Made by a program: the position numbers and the translations under genes | Shown here: positions 25,101 to 35,054 of the stretch, piece after piece | Position numbering within the stretch: position 1 is the first letter of the stretch | Layout: each line of letters starts with the position of its first letter | The notes under the pieces: model-generated | The model's database searches: none | The model's input: only the letters and a program-made list of their open reading frames with translations | What the model was told of the DNA's origin: nothing | Assembly (NCBI GenBank): GCA_013397115.1 | Contig: VWZW01002447.1 | Location: forward strand, 124,001-188,000 | Length of the DNA stretch: 64,000 nucleotides | Source of the DNA: Edolisoma coerulescens | Taxonomy: Eukaryota; Chordata; Aves; Passeriformes; Campephagidae | Direction of reading: 5' to 3'

Positions 25101-27548
25101 GAAAATGGTATAAGAGAAAGAACAAGGATATTTTTTAAATTTGAAAAATTATTGGTGCTTTTCACAATTAACTTCTGGGTATCTATGTTGCCAATATAGC
25201 CACTCTATTTTAAATATTTATTCTTGTGATTGTTTCATCAATTAAATGGTAGAGGATGCTAGTTTGATTGAAGAAACATTTACATACTCAGGTTATCTTA
25301 CCATATCAAGATATGTTATCTTATCTTACCAACAAAAAATAGATAAGTATTTAATATATTTATAATGGAAAACATTACAGCAATGTTTTTCATGCTCCTT
25401 TGATATTCTTCTTTTGACAGAGTATAAAGAAATTAATACTTTTCCTACGTCCCTCTATAATTTTTTTCTTTCCTCCAGTGTCTTCTTTTAATTTTCTATG
25501 GCAAAATGTGTGTATAAATACGATTTCTAATTTCAGCATCTTTATCAAAATGAACTATCAACACAGAAAGAATAAAGAGGATAAATTATTAGTTGCATTA
25601 GAATTCAGGATGAAGAATTGAGAATAAAATATGACTTTTATTTGAATAAAATATTTGAAAATCTGACTTAAATTCAATTAATTATTTTCACTGAGTAAAT
25701 AGCAAGTGCTAAAGAATCTGTATTGAATACTCTGCAGTTTACAATGACTCTACATCTCTGAAACATTGTTATGGACTACAGATATACTTAGGTTGATAAG
25801 TGAAAAATCTAGATATGCTTTCAGGGACTCCTCTTTTCAATTACTCTGAGAAAGATGTTTCCAAGAATCCACTCCTGTTTTTTCCATTTTTTTTAAATCC
25901 AGCTTTGCCTTATGAAAGGATTAACTCATATTATGTGTACAATACATAGTATTTAACGTCTCTGAGCAAGATGAACTCAAGTAAATACTGCAAGTCATGA
26001 AGTTAAAATATGTCTGTTTAAGAGAAATTGTATGTTCTAGTGAGCATCACTTTCTAAAGATATCCTTACTTCACCATGAAGATGCATATTTTTGACTCTT
26101 TATGTTACATACTCTGTTACACTTTACATTATACTTTTGTGATATCTATTGATGTAGAATCAGGAAAAAAATTAACACAATTGTGTTCTGATGAATTAAA
26201 AGTTAGAAGCAACAAAAAACTCTTTTACAAATTTTACGAACAAATTATACCAGTACAGACTAGGTAGTCAGAAACAAAGCTCAAAAGAAATCAAGATACC
26301 TTTACTTATATGTTTGGTTTTGGATTGATTTCTGTTTTATTAGTTGGCAATTATCTCACTTATTTGTCGGTAACAAGCCAATATTTACTGTATGTTACCA
26401 ATTTATATAAACAGGAGTTGTAATGATAGGTAAAAGACAACAGGAATATAAGCAATTTAGTATTATCAATTCATTTTCAGTCTCCTATGAACACTTACAA
26501 GAACATTTGTTCCTAGGCCCACCTGTAGACCATAAATTTTTATGAATCCTCACTCATCTTAATGCTTCTCTATTAATTCTTGTATGGTCATCTAGAAATG
26601 TGTGCTTGACTATGTAACTTGCAAAGGTATCCAAACAAAGTAGACATTTTTACTTAAGAAAAGTCTTGTTATAAGCGATTTATGTTAATAAGCAGAACAA
26701 AGTGTGATTTTCTACCAAAAAATAAAAATTGGAGGAAAGTCTTTCTTTTGTTTTGCAGTTAGTTCACTGCTAGACAATCTTTTACAGCTGTTTAAAAACC
26801 ATATAGAAGATACTTTCAAATAAGTTAATTTTATTTAGCTGTCATGTTCTTACTGGAGATCTTCTGCAAATTATTTCAAAATTTAAAATACTGAACTGGT
26901 TGATAGACTTCTCTAAATATACAACATAGCATCTCGTTGATGGGGGTTGAAAACCTTATGCAGCTTCTTCTGGTTGAAAAAACTTTACCTTTGATTCTTG
27001 AGACAGTTCAATGGATGAGTTTTTCTCTATTAAGAACTAAAACATTTTACTTCTGCTAAACTTGGCAAATTTACAAGCATTAGTAGCTATCAGATGTTAG
27101 TGTTGTGTGCATATCTGTATGCACATGTTATTCAGTTTTTCAAGAGTTTGAACACAGGTTTTGTATAGCTGATGAGGAAGTTTGTTTGTAAGAACTATGC
27201 TTTCTATTGGTAAAAGCAATATTTTTCTTGACTTCAGAACGAGGATTTTTTCATGAATTGTATTGCAATTGTATCCAGGTACTCAAAGCATTTCTAATGA
27301 TAGTCAATAACCTTTCTTCCCTAACAGCAGTAAACAGATGGATGCAAGTGAAGTCACTGGAACTTTTTGTTTCTTTTATGGAGGGAAAGGAAAACCATTT
27401 TCTTATGTCTGAGCTAAAGCTATATTCCCTGAAGTCTAGCGCTACAGTGCTGCTGCCTTCTAATTCCATAGATGTGCATGTGGAAAAATAATCATACAAT
27501 CCTTTTTTTCCCTGTTCTTTCAGATATTATATTTCTGGCATTGATTAC

Positions 27549-27594
27549 TGTCACGGTTTTGAGCCCAGTTGGATATAAAACACCACCCAGCTGC
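27549..27594 (-). mobile_element. Remnant of retroviral 3' LTR end
   Basis: The plus strand begins TGTCACGGTTTTGAGCCCAG and continues with an ACACCACCCAGC block. This matches the general layout of the end of the LTR at 32894 on (TGCAATTTTAGGCTCAGC, then ACACCACTCAGC). Similarity stops near 27594, so only the last 45 or so bases of a minus-strand 3' LTR seem to remain. The outer five bases, ATTAC at 27544-27548, differ by one base from ATTAG at 33473-33477 beyond the other LTR. Confidence 0.5.
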
Positions 27595-27839
27595 CAGATT
27601 GTTTCATGCTGCATATTTGAGTCAGTTCTGTTTCCAGTATTTCTGCCCTTGTTCAGTTTTATAAAAATTCATTCTTCATTGGTGTAAGTGCAACAATCAG
27701 AAGGATGTCAGGTTGTGGTCCTCAGAATGTTTTTAGTTAAGATTGATGCCCTGAGGTGTTCAGTGAAGTCATACACATGTAGACGCCATAGAAGAGGTAA
27801 TACACAGTGTTAATATCTAACATAATACAATTTAACTCA

Positions 27840-28187
27840 TTACCTATTTTCACTCAAAATCAAATCCCCTTGAGGCACACACTGGACTTCCCTATCCTTC
27901 TGCATTACCCACCAAGTGCACCTGGGTCCTTGAGCAAAAGCAATCCCTTTTGCTGAGGCAGACTGTTTTCTCAGCATGACTTTAATGTGCACTAGGGGAA
28001 CTTTATCCTTTTCTACAGTATGTAAAAATTTTGACTGGTCAGAGCCAGTCTTATTGGCAGACCTTCGGGTAACCAAGTGGCCTTTGCTAAATGTATCTCC
28101 CAGTGTTTGAAAGTCCCACCAGCCATTTCTCTCAGTGCAATCTTTAACGTCTATTACCTCATTTGATCTTTCCAGAGGCTGGTGCAC
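27840..28187 (-). pseudogene. ERV integrase C-terminal region, copy 1
   Basis: A 115-codon open stretch with features of a retroviral integrase tail: a basic, Lys/Arg-rich segment, VPLVHIKVM, and a Trp-rich CTWWVMQKD block near the end, followed by the stop of pol. The block 27821-28193 is identical by eye to 29668-30040 (offset 1847). It has no start codon of its own and is not a gene. Confidence 0.75.
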
Positions 28188-28194
28188 AATAGGN

Positions 28195-28317
28195 ACTGAT
28201 CCACCTGCTGGCAGTTCCAGTGATTTTGTGTGGCCTGACTCTTGGGTATGTGAGTTTCTACGTGATGTACCTGGCTAACCATGTTCTCCACCTGAGCAGC
28301 AATACCTTGCCACAATG
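28195..28317 (-). pseudogene. ERV integrase N-terminal/linker piece, copy 1
   Basis: Same sequence as 30562-30684 (offset 2367), bounded by single N bases at 28194 and 28318. In copy 1 the roughly 520 bases of integrase core found at 30041-30561 are missing, and the N at 28194 replaces them. Confidence 0.7.
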
Positions 28318-28388
28318 NGCAGCCCAGATGAGTTTACCCCTTTGTTGCCAGTTGTTCTGCTTCTGTTGTTGCAACCATCCCCATAGGA

Positions 28389-28874
28389 CATTTGCCACCA
28401 TCCATAAATCAGTATAAAGTATTGGCCATTTCTCTCATTCAGCAATGTCTAAAGCCAGCTTTCCCCTCTGCAAACTGACTTGATTCACCTTGTGCTTTGG
28501 CAGTTTCTGCATCTTGTCGTAAGGGACTCCATACATGCTTTCCATCTCTGAGGTTTTCGTACAAGACAGCAGGGTCCATCAGCAAACAAGGCATATTGCT
28601 GCTCATTTTCTGGTAATTCGTTTCGTAGTGTGACCTCTTCAGCACTTAGTACCTTCTCCTCTAGATTCCAAAATCTTTGTCTTCTGGCCAGTCCATGATC
28701 ACTTCTAAGAATCCTGGACAGTTGGGATTTCTTATACAAGCTCGTTGTGTGATCACTGCAACCCACTTTCTCCATATAGTATTTGTTGCATGATGTGTAG
28801 AGGATATCCTTCCATTGAACATCCACCCAACACAGGTAGCCAGGGTTCCAGGAGGAGCTCTGCTTCAGTGCCAA
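28389..28874 (-). pseudogene. ERV RNase H region, copy 1
   Basis: The 129-codon frame 28485-28874 carries an RNase H start motif YALFADGPC (the family normally has a TDGS-type motif, so the Asp is kept but the neighbours have changed) followed by a KPQRWKA block. The downstream part, ESSQFAE, continues in another frame (28439-28645), so a frameshift breaks it. The catalytic set of RNase H cannot be complete in one frame. Copies 2 and 3 lie at 30761-31245 and 31294-31779. Confidence 0.7.
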
Positions 28875-29360
28875 TCACCTCCAAAGTGAATCAGACACCT
28901 TCATATGCTGTTAGTATCTCCTTTTCAGGTAGAGTATAACACGTTCCAGATTTTCTGTATGCCCAACTCCAAAAACCTAGAGGTCAACATTGAATCCCCC
29001 CTGGTGCTTTTTTCCAGAGGCTTCAGGTAGGGTCATTCTCCCCAGGTGCAGTATAAAGCACATTTTTTACATCTTGTCCTATTTGAACTGGCCCATGGGC
29101 TACAATATGAACTATCTCCTGCTTGATTTGTTCAAAGGCTTGTCACTGCTCAGGGCTCACTTTGAAATCATTCTTCTTCTGGGTCACTTGAGAGTGCTTA
29201 CAGTCAGACTGCAATCTGGAATATGACTTTTCCAAAAACCTAAAACACCTAAAAAAACCTAGTGTTTCTTTCTTGCTAGTGGGTGGGGCATTGCGATAAT
29301 CTTATTAATAATGTCCATTAGAATCTGAACGTCCATTAGAACATCCCACAGGATGCTCCT
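28875..29360 (-). pseudogene. ERV reverse transcriptase remnant, copy 1
   Basis: This lies just upstream (minus-strand sense) of RNase H, where the RT palm end, thumb and connection belong. No long frame survives, so the assignment rests mainly on position and on a few recognisable blocks. Between 29071 and 29180 it differs at about 17 places from the matching part of copy 3 (31976-32085), although both sides are identical. Confidence 0.5.
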
Positions 29361-29666
29361 CTGAAGAGAAAAAAAAAAAAAAGGTGTGATTATTAATCAT
29401 TAACTTTCAAAATAAAGAGGTGTCTGCAGTACTGAATACAGACACCAGATTGGTGTCCTGACCAGAGGCAGTGTCACATCATAAGCCCATCCTAGAAAAT
29501 ACCACAGAGAACACAAACTGCGAGTAAGGTATTACCGGTATAAGAGAGACAAAACAAATATGAGAGCAAATAAGTGCACATTGAAGTTAATAACTGTTAA
29601 ACCAACACAAAGAATGTTTCTAACAAGTTTTCTTTAACATGCTCTGGTCGGATCTGTCCTTATCTC
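29361..29666 (-). mobile_element. ERV leader, copy 1
   Basis: An A-run and about 290 bases of non-coding sequence matching 32266-32571 (offset 2905). It ends abruptly at the N at 29667, after TATCTC. In the most complete copy (32580-32864) this sequence leads directly to the primer-binding-site-like sequence, so it is the untranslated leader between LTR and pol. Confidence 0.65.
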
Positions 29667-29667
29667 N

Positions 29668-30067
29668 CATAATACAATTTAACTCATTACCTATTTTCAC
29701 TCAAAATCAAATCCCCTTGAGGCACACACTGGACTTCCCTATCCTTCTGCATTACCCACCAAGTGCACCTGGGTCCTTGAGCAAAAGCAATCCCTTTTGC
29801 TGAGGCAGACTGTTTTCTCAGCATGACTTTAATGTGCACTAGGGGAACTTTATCCTTTTCTACAGTATGTAAAAATTTTGACTGGTCAGAGCCAGTCTTA
29901 TTGGCAGACCTTCGGGTAACCAAGTGGCCTTTGCTAAATGTATCTCCCAGTGTTTGAAAGTCCCACCAGCCATTTCTCTCAGTGCAATCTTTAACGTCTA
30001 TTACCTCATTTGATCTTTCCAGAGGCTGGTGCACAATAGGGAATGTGATATATCCACTCAATGTCAT
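29668..30067 (-). pseudogene. ERV integrase C-terminal region, copy 2
   Basis: A 126-codon frame (29687-30067) that extends copy 1 into the integrase core. In the neighbouring frame the stretch around 30020-30060 reads APASGKIK then stop. In integrases an acidic Glu is expected at the position where Lys (AAA) is seen, so the third catalytic residue of the D,D-35-E triad appears to be lost. Confidence 0.75.
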
Positions 30068-30561
30068 GTTCTTTGGTCCAAGTGTCTACAAGGCTGTTTC
30101 GGAAATGAGTTCCATTGTCTGAATCAATTCTTTCTGGAGTACTGTGTCACCACAAGACTTGCTTTCCCAGGCCCAAGACAGTGTTCCATGCGGTGCCATG
30201 GGGAACAGGAAGTTTCCAGCCTTCCTGTGGTTGCTTCCACCACTGTAAGCACATGGCTCTTGCCACACAGGTTTGGGGGAGTGTGATATCATCAATCTGC
30301 CAGGCCACCCTATACTTATATTTCAGCCATAATCCTTCATTCCACAGAGGCTTGACCCGCTTGGCCTGATTGATCACAGAGCATGTTCCACATACATTTG
30401 TAACCTGTGCTATAGGATTAAATCCAGCCCTCGATCATGAGCTCGCCTATATGTTGCATCTCTTCCCTGATGTTCCAAGGTGTCATGGGCCCACCAAGCT
30501 AGAAATAACTTGCCCTTCTGCTGGCAATGCAAATCCACCTGAGCCACTTCAATCCTAGCAG
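30041..30561 (-). pseudogene. ERV integrase core
   Basis: Present only once in the window. WQIDDITLP (frame 30147-30377) marks the first catalytic Asp. DSDNGTHF, readable around 30110-30130 and preceded by an in-frame stop, marks the second. Upstream (higher coordinates) the frame 30410-30817 carries HVETHIPKSQ and HDTLEHQGRDAT blocks, the RNase H end and integrase zinc-binding lead-in. Stops and frameshifts make it non-functional. Confidence 0.75.
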
Positions 30562-30684
30562 ACTGATCCACCTGCTGGCAGTTCCAGTGATTTTGTGTGG
30601 CCTGACTCTTGGGTATGTGAGTTTCTACGTGATGTACCTGGCTAACCATGTTCTCCACCTGAGCAGCAATACCTTGCCACAATG
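30562..30684 (-). pseudogene. ERV RNase H-integrase junction piece, copy 2
   Basis: Second copy of 28195-28317, here continuous with the integrase core, followed by 76 N. In copy 1 the corresponding interval is one N plus about 70 real bases, so the gap size here is approximately right. Confidence 0.7.
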
Positions 30685-30760
30685 NNNNNNNNNNNNNNNN
30701 NNNNNNNNNNNNNNNNNNNNNNNNNNNNNNNNNNNNNNNNNNNNNNNNNNNNNNNNNNNN
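30685..30760. other. Assembly gap (76 N)
   Basis: The run of N lies inside the ERV. The missing sequence is probably that of 28319-28388, which occupies the same place in copy 1. Confidence 0.99.
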
Positions 30761-31245
30761 CATTTGCCACCATCCATAAATCAGTATAAAGTATTGGCCA
30801 TTTCTCTCATTCAGCAATGTCTAAAGCCAGCTTTCACCTCTGCAAACTGACTTGATTCACCTTGTGCTTTGGCAGTTTCTGCATCTTGTCGTAAGGGACT
30901 CCATACATGCTTTCCATCTCTGAGGTTTTCGTACAAGACAGCAGGGTCCATCAGCAAACAAGGCATATTGCTGCTCATTTTCTGGTAATTCGTTTCGTAG
31001 TGTGACCTCTTCAGCACTTAGTACCTTCTCCTCTAGATTCCAAAATCTTTGTCTTCTGGCCAGTCCATGATCACTTCTAAGAATCCTGGACAGTTGGGAT
31101 TTCTTATACAAGCTCGTTGTGTGATCACTGCAACCCACTTTCTCCATATAGTATTTGTTGCATGATGTGTAGAGGATATCCTTCCATTGAACATCCACCC
31201 AACACAGGTAGCCAGGGTTCCAGGAGGAGCTCTGCTTCAGTGCCA
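30761..31245 (-). pseudogene. ERV RNase H region, copy 2
   Basis: Direct repeat of 28389-28873 (offset 2372). It carries the same YALFADGPC and frameshifted ESSQFAE parts, and one visible base change (C to A in the block at 30834) turns a Gly codon into Val, as in copy 3. It stops within a codon at the N at 31246. Confidence 0.75.
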
Positions 31246-31246
31246 N

Positions 31247-32578
31247 TTGTTGCCAGTTGTTCTGCTTCTGTTGTTGCAACCATCCCCATAGGACATTTGC
31301 CACCATCCATAAATCAGTATAAAGTATTGGCCATTTCTCTCATTCAGCAATGTCTAAAGCCAGCTTTCACCTCTGCAAACTGACTTGATTCACCTTGTGC
31401 TTTGGCAGTTTCTGCATCTTGTCGTAAGGGACTCCATACATGCTTTCCATCTCTGAGGTTTTCGTACAAGACAGCAGGGTCCATCAGCAAACAAGGCATA
31501 TTGCTGCTCATTTTCTGGTAATTCGTTTCGTAGTGTGACCTCTTCAGCACTTAGTACCTTCTCCTCTAGATTCCAAAATCTTTGTCTTCTGGCCAGTCCA
31601 TGATCACTTCTAAGAATCCTGGACAGTTGGGATTTCTTATACAAGCTCGTTGTGTGATCACTGCAACCCACTTTCTCCATATAGTATTTGTTGCATGATG
31701 TGTAGAGGATATCCTTCCATTGAACATCCACCCAACACAGGTAGCCAGGGTTCCAGGAGGAGCTCTGCTTCAGTGCCAATCACCTCCAAAGTGAATCAGA
31801 CACCTTCATATGCTGTTAGTATCTCCTTTTCAGGTAGAGTATAACACGTTCCAGATTTTCTGTATGCCCAACTCCAAAAACCTAGAGGTCAACATTGAAT
31901 CCCCCCTGGTGCTTTTTTCCAGAGGCTTCAGGTAGGGTCATTCTCCCCAGGTGCAGTATAAAGCACATTTTTTACGTCTTGCCCTGTTTGGACTGGCCCA
32001 AGGGCTACGGCATGAACTATCTCCTGCTTGATTTTTTCAAAGCCTTGTCATGGCTCAGGGCCCTATTGGAAATCATTCTTCTTCCGGGTCACTTGAGAGT
32101 GCTTACAGTCAGACTGCAATCTGGAATATGACTTTTCCAAAAACCTAAAACACCTAAAAAAACCTAGTGTTTCTTTCTTGCTAGTGGGTGGGGCATTGCG
32201 ATAATCTTATTAATAATGTCCATTAGAATCTGAACGTCCATTAGAACATCCCACAGGATGCTCCTCTGAAGAGAAAAAAAAAAAAAAGGTGTGATTATTA
32301 ATCATTAACTTTCAAAATAAAGAGGTGTCTGCAGTACTGAATACAGACACCAGATTGGTGTCCTGACCAGAGGCAGTGTCACATCATAAGCCCATCCTAG
32401 AAAATACCACAGAGAACACAAACTGCGAGTAAGGTATTACCGGTATAAGAGAGACAAAACAAATATGAGAGCAAATAAGTGCACATTGAAGTTAATAACT
32501 GTTAAACCAACACAAAGAATGTTTCTAACAAGTTTTCTTTAACATGCTCTGGTCGGATCTGTCCTTATCTCAACCCTT
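31247..32578 (-). pseudogene. ERV RNase H, RT and leader, copy 3
   Basis: The longest continuous copy, equal to 28342-29666 plus seven more bases (offset 2905). From high to low it holds leader, RT remnant and RNase H (frames 31390-31779 and 31344-31550). It ends at the N at 32579. Confidence 0.75.
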
Positions 32579-32579
32579 N

Positions 32580-32864
32580 ATTAATCATTAACTTTCAAAA
32601 TAAAGAGGTGTCTGCAGTACTGAATACAGACACCAGATTGGTGTCCTGACCAGAGGCAGTGTCACATCATAAGCCCATCCTAGAAAATACCACAGAGAAC
32701 ACAAACTGCGAGTAAGGTATTACCGGTATAAGAGAGACAAAACAAATATGAGAGCAAATAAGTGCACATTGAAGTTAATAACTGTTAAACCAACACAAAG
32801 AATGTTTCTAACAAGTTTTCTTTAACATGCTCTGGTCGGATCTGTCCTTATCTCAACCCTTTGG
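32580..32864 (-). mobile_element. ERV leader, extra copy continuous with the LTR
   Basis: Direct repeat of 32297-32578 (offset 283), continuing past the end of that copy into TTGGGCCC and the primer-binding-site-like sequence. This shows where the leader truly joins the LTR. Confidence 0.7.
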
Positions 32865-32882
32865 GCCCTACGTTGTATGCCA
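32865..32882 (-). promoter_or_regulatory. Primer binding site-like sequence (tRNA-Lys type, decayed)
   Basis: The minus strand reads TGGCATACAACGTAGGGC. It differs at four of 18 positions from the Lys1,2 primer site TGGCGCCCAACGTGGGGC known from several retroviruses, and it sits 11 bases after the LTR end, where a primer site belongs. Three of the changes fall together at positions 5-7. This is inference from motif and place. Confidence 0.6.
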
Positions 32883-32893
32883 AAAAGGACCGT

Positions 32894-33472
32894 TGCAATT
32901 TTAGGCTCAGCTGGAGATGAAACACCACTCAGCCACTCACTGAACTCCGCCTCTCTTCCCCTTCACCATGGTGGAATGGGAGGGACAATTGAAGTGAAAC
33001 TCATATCTTGAGATAGGAAAAGTTTAATAATTGAAAATAAAGTAAAATACAATAATAGTGACAATAAAAAGGAAAAAAAACTGCAAAAAGTGATGCACAA
33101 TGAAATTGCTCACCACCTGCTGACTGATGCCAGGTCCCTCCTTCCTGAACCCTGGTCGGTTGCCCTTCTGGGTAACTCTCCCCAGTTTATACACTGGGCA
33201 TGATATTCTGTAGTGTGGAACACCCCTTTGGTCCGTTTGGGTCATCTGTCCCAGATATGATCCCTCCCAGGATTTTTTAGGGTTTTTTTTGCATACCTCC
33301 TCACTGGCAGAGCATGAGACAAGGAAAAATGTCCTTGACTTAGGATAAATAGGACTTAGGAAAACCCAGAATATCAGTGTGTTATCAACACAATTCTCAT
33401 TCTAAATCTAATACACAGCACTGTAACAGTTACTGAGAAGAAATTAACTCTACTCTAGCTGAAACTAGTACA
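32894..33472 (-). mobile_element. ERV 5' LTR
   Basis: A 579-base LTR on the minus strand, starting TGTACTAGTTTCAGCTAGAG at 33472 and ending AATTGCA at 32894, so it keeps TG...CA ends. Internal landmarks are typical of a widespread avian LTR: the GAGTTAATTTCTTCT block, a long AT-rich block with ACACACTGAT, a TATAAA box, and a purine-rich, AATTATTAAAC-containing segment before the end. It lies directly upstream of the primer-site-like sequence. The 73-codon frame within it is not a gene. Confidence 0.8.
33186..33191 (-). promoter_or_regulatory. TATA box of the ERV LTR
   Basis: The minus strand reads GTATAAACTGGGG around this site, the usual place and context of the TATA element in this LTR type. 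It would have driven viral transcription toward lower coordinates. Present activity is unknown. Confidence 0.55.
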
Positions 33473-35054
33473 ATTAGACATGTACCAGCTCAGAATACAG
33501 GCTAATACTGAGCAATGCACTATTTAGGAATGATGGCTTTGGAACTTCAGAGTGTTACCTCGAAGTCCTTCAAAAAGTTGAACAACTTCTTATAGAATAA
33601 CTTCATTATTGATCATAGGTATTTTTTTGCGTGTTTAATGATTTTAATATTAACCATCTTATAGTAATATTGCATTTGCTGAGAATGGAGAGCTAACATC
33701 TAACAGAACAAATAAGTTAACAACTTTTAGACCTTAAGGCTCATAAAGTGGAGACGGAATATTACTTGCCTGATACTATCTGTATTGTTTCTGCTGTTTG
33801 CCTTTATTCTATGAAAACACATTAACATACAGAAAACAGGTTTCCTCTTAATTAATAATATTTAATGTTATTTAGGTGTAATATTAAATATGATTTTCAA
33901 TATTTATTTCTTGCCAACACTTTTTTTACTTGCAATTATAAGGAACTTTCATCTACAGTAATAGCAACTGTACTTTTACTTCAAGCAATTTCATATTAAT
34001 TGATTGCAAATTCCCAACTGGTGAAGCAAACTGAACATTGCAAACTGCAATGGATGCAGTTATTAATTAATTTCTAATATTAAAAAGAAAAAAAAAGATT
34101 TCCTGGATTAAATGACTGAAATTAGAAATTGATGTATTTTAGAATGCCTGAGAATTTCATTAGGTTTCCATGTCAGTATACTCAAGAAGCATGGGATTGA
34201 CTCCTGTACGGGATGGATTCCTGTGATGTTTTAAACTTTTCCATTCCTTCCTCACTTAGCTCCAAAAAGATTTCAATGGGAGACATCAGAACCTTTAATC
34301 CAATTTTGAATATATACTAAAAATATTCCTTAATTTGTCTCAAGGATTGAAATTCAACTTTGACAATATCTTTAACAGATCATTCAGCTTCTCACAGGTA
34401 TCTCTCAAACACCTGGAGGGCTTTAATAAAGTTCTATTCTCCAGAAAATAATTTCACACTGGAAAAATTATGAAGATTTGTTATATATTTTGCGATAAAT
34501 TTTATTACAGCCTTGTGGGAACACTTAATGAACACCAGTTAAATACTACAGAACTGAAATACTATTAGTTTCCAGAAACAAGACCTAGAGGCTGGATCAG
34601 ATAGCCTAATATTCACTTAAAGCCATCCAGGATTTTAGCACTGGAAACAGGAAGTAATGAGAAAACTAAAGACAGGTAACTGGGGTCAGAAATAGTCACT
34701 CTAATTCAGCTACCGACTGGTGGAATAGCTGAATTTGAATACACAGTGCAGGCATGGGTTAAGGCACAATGGGAAACAGCACTTAAGACAGTGAAACATG
34801 TTCTAGAATAATTTCTGCATGAACCATTACTGACATTCTGTAGTCTGCATTTAGGATAAAGGTTGCTTTCTGAGGACAGATTTTTTACCTCAAAAGAGGT
34901 AAAGCAGTGAATCATTAAAATACTCTGCCCAGGGGAAATGGTTTACTGACAACCTTTATAATAAATATTTTCTGAAATTCAGTAAATACTGTCCATACAC
35001 TCAAGCCGTCTAATTTTCTGTTTGTCGTTGACTTCAAAATCTGTGTGATATCCC
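33473..35054. other. AT-rich single-copy stretch, no gene seen
   Basis: No recognised element. A 10-bp inverted repeat (34703-34712 with 34726-34735, 13-base loop) is the only structure I noted. Confidence 0.55.

Larger units (their letters stand above)
18241..27548. other. AT-rich single-copy region, no gene seen
   Basis: No recognisable coding exon or mobile element. Low-complexity tracts lie at 20405-20530 and 22045-22112 (A/C-rich), 23041-23062 (ATAAT units), 23876-23892 (poly-T) and 25018-25052 (purine). Segments at 18540-18960 and 20930-21500 are somewhat less AT-rich, but I cannot classify them. A pyrimidine-rich tract ending in CAG at about 24413 resembles a splice acceptor, but nothing else supports an exon. 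Confidence 0.55.
27549..33472 (-). mobile_element. Defective endogenous retrovirus (ERV), minus strand, with repeated blocks
   Basis: From high to low coordinate the element runs: LTR (32894-33472), primer-binding-site-like sequence (32865-32882), non-coding leader, reverse transcriptase piece, RNase H, integrase, an unrecognised stretch (27595-27820), and a trace of the second LTR. No gag, protease or env is recognisable. The RT begins directly after a short leader, so most of the 5' internal region is deleted. Blocks are repeated two or three times in direct orientation and every restart coincides with an N (28194, 28318, 29667, 30685-30760, 31246, 32579), which points to unmerged assembly overlaps. 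The Lys-type primer site suggests a beta-retrovirus-like (ERVK) group. A 5-bp rather than 6-bp flank would fit ERVL better, so I leave the class open. Confidence 0.8.

Noticed and set aside
27207..27499. Opposed 82- and 94-codon ORFs just left of the ERV
   Set aside because: Neither resembles env or a host protein, and they lie outside the probable ERV boundary at 27549.
27821..32864. Tandem gene array or CRISPR-like repeat organisation
   Set aside because: Repeat blocks are retroviral pol pieces with N at each junction; no spacers of even size, and the host is a eukaryote.
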